Source of the DNA: Chionis minor
Lineage: Eukaryota > Chordata > Aves > Charadriiformes > Chionididae
Assembly: GCA_013398295.1 (NCBI GenBank)
Contig: VZSF01010416.1
Location: forward strand, 828,098-892,097
Reading direction: 5' to 3'
DNA length: 64,000 bases
This document shows positions 56,343-64,000 of the stretch, one piece after another (the first letter of the stretch is position 1; every line of letters begins with the position of its first letter). The translations under genes were made by a program, and so were the position numbers. The notes beneath the pieces were generated by a model. That model saw only the letters and a program-made list of their open reading frames with translations, was not told the DNA's origin and made no database searches.

Positions 56343-57204
56343 AGACAAATCTAGCTCTTTAAAATATGCAGTATCAATTTTTCCAAATAATTTATACCAT
56401 AGCTGGAAATGCTTGTGAATAACACTATGTCCTTCCCAAAACTGAGCCAGCAGGCTGAAGGGTTTTTGCTAGTTTTTAGGAGATTAATAGGACAGTAAAG
56501 CCAGCTACACAAGTGATATCTGCTGGCCTGCAATTAGGTATGTTGGCTGATAGGAACATTTTCTTGGAAAGGGAGGGAGAAAATATATTTGAATGAAAAG
56601 TTCTCTTTCTTACCTTCCCTTCATGCAGGAAATACAAAAATGGCAAGATTCTCAGCAGACAGATACTGTTACATCCTCATCGCAGTCAGTTGCACATTAT
56701 CCAGGGATTTGACCCCCAAAGCTCCTGGCAATCCCGAAGTTTACCACATATCTTACAACATCACTCACATTTCCAAAAGCCCAGTTTTTCTAGTGGGATG
56801 GGAATGGAGGAACACTCAGCACCACAGCTGGGATCACTGTTCTTGTCTTGGCTACAGAACTCAGGTTACCAAATTAAGATTTGAAGGTGTATCTGCAACC
56901 CCCCCAAACATCTCTACTTGTACAGATCTTGCATCAACTCCATTTTAAAGGTAAAGTCCATTGGAAGATGAGCAAGGTCCAACTTCAGATACAAACTTTC
57001 TCTTAATTTACCATATTTCTCTATAAGTTCTAGTCCAGCTCAACCCTAGTTTCTGATGAAAACTTAAATTTTTACCTTCTTTCATAGTCCGCTGCTTGAC
57101 CCTTACCAAAAATGTTGCAGTCTTTTGGCCTTCTGCTGAATTTATCTTTATTTCAGATCAAAAGTCTTAAATTTCACACTATACCTCCCCAACACCAACA
57201 GACT
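56343..57204. other. Unique non-coding DNA
   Basis: No gene is recognised. A 119-codon + frame at 56589-56948 has no recognised domain, and a second frame of 64 codons overlaps it. Confidence 0.5.
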
Positions 57205-57295
57205 GGGATGCTTTGTACCTAATCCTTGCTCTGGCCTATAATGTGACCTTGCAAGTCACTTGCGCTTAGGTTTCCCTGACTTCAAAGCAGTGCCA
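57205..57295 (+). repeat. MIR-like SINE remnant, sense
   Basis: AATCCTTGCTCTGGCCTATA, then ATGTGACCTTGCAAGTCACTT and GCGCTTAGGTTTCCCTGAC matches the sense MIR core (GTGTGACCTTGGGCAAGTCACTT-type, recalled) with a two-base gap in GGGCAAG. Diverged. Confidence 0.6.
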
Positions 57296-59482
57296 AATAG
57301 TTCCAAACTGCACTCCAAAGGGATGAACAGATATACAATAAAGTTGGCACATTTTTAAAAAAAACCCTAAGTAGTACCTGAGCTCTGGAATCAAACCATT
57401 ATATTCTATGAGCATGACAAATGGAAGGGATTATGATAAAGAAGATGTTTCATAATAACGGTGGTAAATCACAGATTTACTTTAAGCAACCTCTATGCAG
57501 AACTGAGGTGTTTAGTATAGCCTGCACTTGGAAGAGCTAGAGCGATCCAACTGTGTAACAGGAAGGCTTTTTGCTTCCAGCATATGCACACACTGACCTG
57601 TATCTCCTCACAACATGCCCTTTTTGTTCCATTTCCCACTGGATACATAGCCATCCTCCAAACCCTCAGCATTTCTACTGCAGAGGTAGCCAAGGTAGCC
57701 ACAGTTCTGGATGCTTTTAGTCTAGCCACGAAATGGAGCCTGTGCTTAGAAGAGGCTGGCAGTGAAACACGCACTACAAAGTAGTTGGTCCTACCCATGG
57801 TATCCTTTCTTCATCTCTGGAAAAAGAATGAGCAGTCCTGGAAGCAAACGGACTTGAATCCAAACAAGATCAAGCAGTCAGAAAACAGATTCTTCATGAC
57901 AGGAGAGAACCTTTGCCCGCCTCAGTCCTAGCTTCTAACTCCTGTATTGGAGCTGCCATACAACTGCACTTAATAAGATTACATTGAACAAGACAACCCA
58001 TGAGCAGAACAGGCTCTGTAATGAGTTAAGTGCATGGCCAAATCTAAACCTAAAGTCAGGAACAGGGAACATACAAAAGCTGGGACCACTCTCTACATGA
58101 GCCTGGTAAATGATCCCAGTATCAGTCCTGGTCGAGGCAAAGTAGGTATAAAAAAGGTATTCAGAGGTGAAAAAGTTAATGTACAAATATAGCGTTCACT
58201 CTTGAAACCATTACCATGTTTTAAGGCATAAAGCACTAATGAAGATGTATAGACTCAATCTCATGGACTTATAGACTGAATGTTTGCTTCGCTTATATTA
58301 AGCTCTGGTGGCTCTTGCCCACTCAATCATCCTTAACACACTCATTGGCATCAACTACTTCTTTTGTCCTATACAGACAGAGATCCTCATATGCTGCAGA
58401 TTTTGATACAAAGTCTGAAGAATGGATAATTATTAAAGGGCGCTTTGTCGTAACTGGATTCTACTGGTCGGGTTGAGCTGTTCCCATTTACTCAAGAAAA
58501 ATTAGGAGAAAGAGGACCTTTAGGAAGCCCACACAAAGCAAAAAAATTCTCTGAACAGTATCCTTGATTAATGCATTTTGTTAGAAATGGTCCAAATGGG
58601 AGCCTTATCTATGAATTCCTTCACTGTTCCAGGACTAAGGAATTCTCAAATCAAAGTCTGCCTGAATAATTTTCACAAAAGAATAGGGTTTAAAAAAGAG
58701 AAAGGAGGAATCTATATTCTTTTCTGGTTCACACAAGTCAAAAAGTGTACCAGTCTTGCAGGATTCAAACCTCAAACATGAGTAACCTTGATAAAAAGGG
58801 TGATACTGTAGGAACACTGATACTATTTCTTTAAAAGTACTGAATCCCAGAGCCACCAAATCATTCAAGAACACTACGAACACTGATCCTTAATGCCCAT
58901 CCCACAGAGCCTAAATCTCAGTATGATTCAGCTAAGCCGATGCTAAGGTAGGATGCTCTTGGCAGCACATACATATACAGGTGACAGATGGAACTCAAAC
59001 ACTGAAAAACTTTGGGAAAACAACTCAACTTCTGAGCATTAAGTATTCAAATTATGTGGCACTTCAACTGTTGTTCTGCTATTGTATTAAGAACAACTGC
59101 TGTCAAACGATTCATGGTACTTTCTGGTTCTGCTTCAAAGGAGAAGGTATTTTGATTTTGATCAAGGTGGTTCAACATTTTTCACCTCCTGCTCCAGCTT
59201 GATAGCACAGCTCACGGACAAAAGAAAAGGTAGGAGCAGTTATCTCAAAATAACACTGCAAAAGTTAGCAGGTAGCTGGTGAAGTTAGGTTTTAGCTGAA
59301 ATCCTGCTTCCACGGCCTTACTGAACATCCTGCAATAAGGCATGCTCTTACTGTTTGGCTAACTAATCCATGACAAAGCCTGTACTCATAAATAAGCACA
59401 TATACTCTGCATAACTTATAGTCCAGCAAACCAATGATCAAAATTATAGCATCGCTTTTCCTGTGAAACCTGCCCACATTGT
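57296..59482. other. Unique AT-rich non-coding DNA
   Basis: No gene is recognised in about 2.2 kb. Overlapping frames of 60-101 codons (for example 57493-57798 -) have no domain. Confidence 0.5.
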
Positions 59483-59540
59483 TTTCCAAACCTCATGTTC
59501 CTGATGTATAAAATGGAGAGAATATTAGCCTTTCTTCCTA
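59483..59540 (+). repeat. MIR-like SINE 3' piece
   Basis: CCTCATGTTCCTGATGTATA followed by AAATGGAGAGAATATTAGCC follows the sense MIR 3' pattern (CCTCAGTTTCCTCATCTGTAAAATGGGGATAA-type, recalled). Only the 3' third is visible. Confidence 0.45.
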
Positions 59541-59879
59541 AAGCAGTCTAAAATTCATGAACATAAAAGCTGTTATATAGGAACTCAGAGGTACTCTTTA
59601 TGTAGGGTACATTTAACGTCATTTTTTCACCTTGTCCTTTCTAGATGTGTTTGGTAATGTGCAATAGATTCATAGCAAGAAAGAATCTTTGTTTGACCAG
59701 AAAAAATGTCTTGAGGCCTGGACTTCCTAGTGTTAGTGAGTCTAAGTTGGGTGCTGAAATATGATCTTAGAAGCACTTCTACGTATATTAGCTCAGAGTT
59801 AATAGATAGGTATATAGATCTACATTACAATTAATAAGCCTAGCCAGGGAAAAGTAGGTCCCACAGCACACCTTTCAGA
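59541..59879. other. Unique AT-rich non-coding DNA
   Basis: No gene or repeat is recognised. Nothing stands out apart from scattered TAATAG/ATTAAT words near 59790-59840. Confidence 0.5.
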
Positions 59880-60125
59880 AGCAAGCCGTTATTAATCAGC
59901 ATTTTAACGAAGCATAATTACAACAGCTTATGGCTCCCACCAGGTAAAGCAGTAATTATAGGTGCAACCAAATAAACAGGGAAAATAATTACCTATTTCT
60001 CAGAGCTAATATTAATTTAACCAGGCTCAGAGTGATGGCTAGACAGGCAGCTCAGTGCTTTCACACTGCCAGCTAGAAACGCCGTTCCGATTAAAACAAA
60101 GATCACAGTTGCCATTGTCAAAGAG
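59880..60125. promoter_or_regulatory. Strong candidate conserved non-coding element
   Basis: Repeat-free block with GCCGTTATTAATCAGC, ACGAAGCATAATTACAAC, GCAGTAATTATAGGTGC, AAATAATTACCTATTTC, GCTAATATTAATTTAACC, AAAACAAAGATCACAG (TCF/LEF-like AACAAAG) and GCCATTGTCAAAGAG (SOX-like CATTGT). TAATTA-type cores recur at intervals of roughly 20-40 bases. No ORF of interest. Texture matches vertebrate developmental enhancers. Conservation is inferred, not seen. Confidence 0.42.
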
Positions 60126-63100
60126 GGGGGAAGGTACACAGTCTTTTTAATCTCCAGGACACCTTCCAGATTTCAAACAGGCGATGTGATTATTCATTGG
60201 GCAATGGAATTCTCCCCATATGCACTGAGTATGGGAAGCACATCGTGTCCCAGGAAGAAGGGATGAAACACCCTGGACTGACACACATAGCCATGCTGGG
60301 TGCAGAGCACGAAAATACAGAGTTCTGAGCAGGGTGAGGCGACCCAAGTTAGAGAAAGGGTCCAAAAAATACCTGGGTTGTCTGCAACAGCAGGGGAAAA
60401 GAGGATGTCTGCTTACACCGCTGGGCAGCAAAGCAGACAGCTTTGTGCACCGACAGACACGTCCAGGCAGATAATCCAAAGGCAGCCATGCAAAGGGCGG
60501 GCAGGACACCATACTTCCAGTGATTCGCATATCTGCTTGACAGGAGAGTTAACCACTGGCAGAGGAAGTCCCTGAGTTAGTCCCGCCACCATGACTGCCT
60601 TAGAGTAAACGACGCCGTTCAGATGGATCAGCGGAAACCATTTAATAATTACTTTCCAGGGCAATTTCTGCTCTGCTGTACTTTCTATCCATGGAGAGCA
60701 GCAGACGCAGACACATCAAGTGCCGCTGTAATATCTGGAACACTCCAGGCTTCCTCTGGATTATGGTGGCTTGTAAGCACACCCCCTCCTGGACTCAGTG
60801 AGGCTTTCTGATTGCATTGAGGATCCCCCACTGCATTGACACTCCGCCTTGTGCGAGCAAGTCCCTAGCATATGAAATAAAAACAAACCAAAGCTTCTGA
60901 ATTTGTTTTCATGGTGCTCCCATCTCACTACGGAAACACAAACAACATAAAGAGGTTGATGATGATTTATCGCACGCAGATGAAAAAGCCTACAGCCCGG
61001 TGGTGTTTTTGATTCCAGATCTAATACTGTTAAATATTAATACCTGAATGATTCTAATACATGCTGGTGTAGCTTGGTGATCCAAGGGAAGGAGGTGGGG
61101 CTCAGGGAATGTGGTGGAATGCTGCCAAGCACAGGCTGTTCCTCCAAAGAGCTGGAAACTGCAGTGTGAGGGCAGAAACAGGGGGGGAAAGTAGGCAGGT
61201 AAGAGGTGTGACACTGCACAAAATGGCAAGCCACTGGGTCAAGATGGAGACCAAACGATATTGCCAGTGATGTCGTTACGACACAATCACAGTGTGGCTC
61301 TGCTCAGCCCCGTTTGTCCTCAGGCCACTTTCCAGCCCTCTGGGTGCGTCAAGCAGCACCGTTTCATTGGGTTCTCCAGTGTTTCAGAACAAATTACACT
61401 GGTAAACAGATTTGTGGCAACATTTTGGGCTGAAAGACCAACTATGCCTTTGAACGGCATTGATTCCTCAGACTGATACAAGTCAGCACAGACATGTCTG
61501 ACTCCAACAAAACAACTGGGAGGAGTAAACCAACTACTTTGGGAGTTCACTAAACCAGTTTAAAATTCACAAACCACCTTTCCTTCTCCCTGCGAGTTGT
61601 AGTGTTGGGTTGCCCGGATGTGGGGGCCAGGCTCTGCCAAAAGCACGTACTTCATGTTTATGAGCGGAGCAATCTTTGCTGGGGTTACTTTGGCTTAATC
61701 ATCAGAACTGCTCTTTCATTCTCATTCTTCCCCCATTCTTTTTTTTTTTTTTTCTCAAGAATTACCAAGCCTGAAAACATTCAGTTGTGTTTCATATTTA
61801 GCAAAGTGACTTTGTGCATCCATACCGATGTCAAAAAACAAAGGGAGAAAAGTAAGCCACTTAATAAGGACAAAACTGAAAAAAAAAAAAAAAGGAAACC
61901 ATAACAAGGCAGTAGGGAGGATTTAAGACATTTCTGAAAAAACACAGTGACACAAACATTCCTTAAGAAGCCATGTTCTCCAGAGGAGCTCCAGAACTAA
62001 TCGGTTGGGAGAAGATTTGATATGTTTCAGCTAATCGAAACCAAATCCCAAAGCCTTTTTAGCTTCACCATCACTAAATGGAGGCTTATACCACTGCAGT
62101 TTGGGTTTGAATCGAAGACATGAATGTCAATAGAGTCAAGAGGTTTGGATACAAGTGGGGTGGAAAATTTACCCCAAGGGATAGATTTTACCCCTTGCAA
62201 AAGCTGTAAAGCAAGGTTTATACAGAAAATGAAGCCATATTGCCAAAAGCAAGATATCTAAACCCCTCAGGCAACTTCTATGTATTTTTATTATTCTTTT
62301 AATTTAATTTCTTAAAATCTCTTTCTCTCCCTGCTCCAAACAGTGACCATGAAATAATGCACTGGAAGAAAACATGGTGGGGCCAAATTCTCATCAGCTG
62401 AAGCACTCTAAGCTCAATCTGAACTGACAAGGTGCCTACACAAGGCTCTGAATCAAGTACTTGCCCTGTATAAAGCAACTTTTCCTTGCAACAGAGAACA
62501 GTGAGGGTCTCAGGGCCTCAAATCTTACTGCTGCCACAGAGCCAAAGGCTTTAACTGAAAGGAAGGTGGGGAGGGACAGCTAACCTCCTGCCCTGCTGCC
62601 TTCCCTTTGCATGGCACAGAATAAAAAAGGAAAAGTTTTCTAGTGTCTACACAGTACTCAAAAGCAATAGATCTGTTACCCAGATGTTTGGGCTGCCCAC
62701 AGGGGTTTTTTTGAACCTAAAACATTGCGCCATGAATCCCTTCAGGCCAGACATGCAAACAGAGCTAAAATCTCCACAAGCAGTTAAGGTGAAATCAGAA
62801 TTCCTAGGATATCACTGGAATTCAAAGGGGTTCAAACCCCAGGTGTTTTACAAAGTCTTGGGAGAAACTTTTCTGCCTTTTAAATGCCTCTAAAAACCTT
62901 CACCCGTCTTTTGCCTTAGTTCACCTATTTTAAGTACAGTAATAAGCATCATCCCCCGTCTCAGAAGTGTGCTATGACATTTCCTGAAATACATTAGTCA
63001 ACTCTCATGAGAGGGCCAAGGGGCAGAAAATTCTTTACATAACTATTGGTGAGGAGGAGAACTCATCCCATGCTAACTGTGGTTACATTTCACAAGAAAA

Positions 63101-64000
63101 AGGCTCAAAGTGAGTATATGAAGTGTCTTAAGCATACAGTTTCTATTCAGCTGCTGTCCAAAAAATGTGAAGTCTCCATTGAATTTCCCGAAAATCTTTC
63201 TCCTTGGAAGCTTATGTGATACTCCAAGTAGCTGTAGGAGTCTTTCCAGGCAATTCAAATTCAAAGCTCCTGCTGCTGGCTGCCTGAGTCACTTTTACAA
63301 AGGTTTTCCATGCCACTTCATTTTGAAGGATGTTACCTTAACTTCACATTCCAAGAAGAATAATACAGGAAGGATTTTGCTTAGCCTGGATATAAGTTTA
63401 ATGCCTGGCTGATCAAAGCACGCTCTCTCTATCCTGCACAATATCTGATTTCACAGAGGTATATTGGCAAACTAGTCCAGTGCTTTCCACAGAGAACGAA
63501 AAATCTTCTGGAACAATGCGAGTACACGAGGGATTAGCAAGGATGCAAAAACATCCACCGCTGAGCCAAATACTGCCAAAGTTGGACAAATCCAGGGAAG
63601 AAATGGATAAACTCCTCTGCAGAAAGAGAAGCCTGAAATCCAGGACAGCTTTACCCAACTGGTTGCCTTATCCTCACACTACATAAGGAACTGCTCCATA
63701 CGGTGAATCAGCAAGGTATCTCTTCCTGCACTCACAAACAAGCAAGTATTAGAGGACCATCCCTCTGCCTCAGCTCCTGAGCCTGAGCTACTGTGGCCTT
63801 GCAAGAGGACCGTGTGCTCCCCCCACTGCTCCATCCACATGCCCTGACAACCAGAGATGTGGGAGCTGCATGGTGACAACGTCCACAAGAGGACTTGTGT
63901 GGCTGGGACCTCACCCGTTTGGCTCAGAAGCTTGGCCATTCTCAAGCAGAGCATGCAATCGAAAAGAGAGCTGCCACCCTCATCCAGCTCCCCTTTCTCC
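60126..64000. other. Unique non-coding DNA to the window end
   Basis: No gene is recognised. Frames of up to 127 codons (60147-60530 -) lack domains and overlap frames on the other strand. A T15 run lies at 61739-61753 and an A15 run at 61879-61893. AT-rich texture occurs at 62270-62320. Nothing suggests an exon. Confidence 0.5.

Noticed and set aside
1..64000. CRISPR arrays, rRNA genes, LTR retroviruses or DNA transposons with terminal inverted repeats
   Set aside because: Looked for evenly spaced direct repeats, long terminal repeats, retroviral-type proteins and inverted termini. None were recognised.

Overview
The window looks like non-coding nuclear DNA from a bird. The diagnostic evidence is a set of CR1 LINE fragments with the avian-type 3' end: tandem copies of an 8-base unit close to ATAGAATC, joined to a GTTGGAAGGGACCT-like block. 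These lie at about 4309-4580 (+), 6056-6576 (-), 22292-22689 (-), 26957-27143 (-), 27768-27928 (-) and 54223-54541 (+). Two much older CR1 remnants are at about 18660-18885 (+) and 42665-43260 (-). I see no bacterial-type gene organisation, rRNA, tRNA, CRISPR array, LTR retrovirus or DNA transposon. The species cannot be named from the sequence.

I recognise no protein-coding host gene. The only protein-like sequence is the C-terminal end of the CR1 ORF2 reverse transcriptase inside the LINE fragments, and every copy is 5'-truncated and dead. All other reading frames are short (mostly 60-150 codons), overlap one another in several frames and show no known domain. The longest, 283 codons at 3252-4103, lies in a GC-rich block that is open in several frames. 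I list that block as an anomaly, not as a gene.

Layout. 1-4260: unique sequence with a homeodomain-site-rich block (1480-1680) and the GC-rich open block. 4262-4632: a MIR-like SINE split by a CR1. 4633-13000: unique sequence with two CR1-free conserved-looking blocks (7030-7250 and 8450-8645), an antisense CR1 and a roughly 50-bp direct duplication (7198 and 7651). 12600-13120: a GC-rich patch with an exon-like segment and a CTCF-like site. 13120-22290: mostly unique, with a MIR remnant, two conserved-looking blocks and an old CR1. 22290-28000: three CR1s and simple repeats. 28690-29110: the most striking non-coding block, AT-rich and dense in TF-like motifs. 29110-43260: unique sequence with an old dispersed repeat, two pyrimidine tracts, MIR remnants and an old CR1. 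43260-64000: unique AT-rich sequence with MIR remnants, one CR1 and two more conserved-looking blocks (56060-56290 and 59880-60125).

My overall reading, which is inference, is a gene desert or a very large intron. Its likely content is regulatory: several AT-rich blocks with TAATTA-, octamer- and SOX/TCF-like motifs that could be conserved non-coding elements of a developmental gene outside the window. CR1, MIR and CTCF consensus patterns were compared from general knowledge. I ran no search or alignment.
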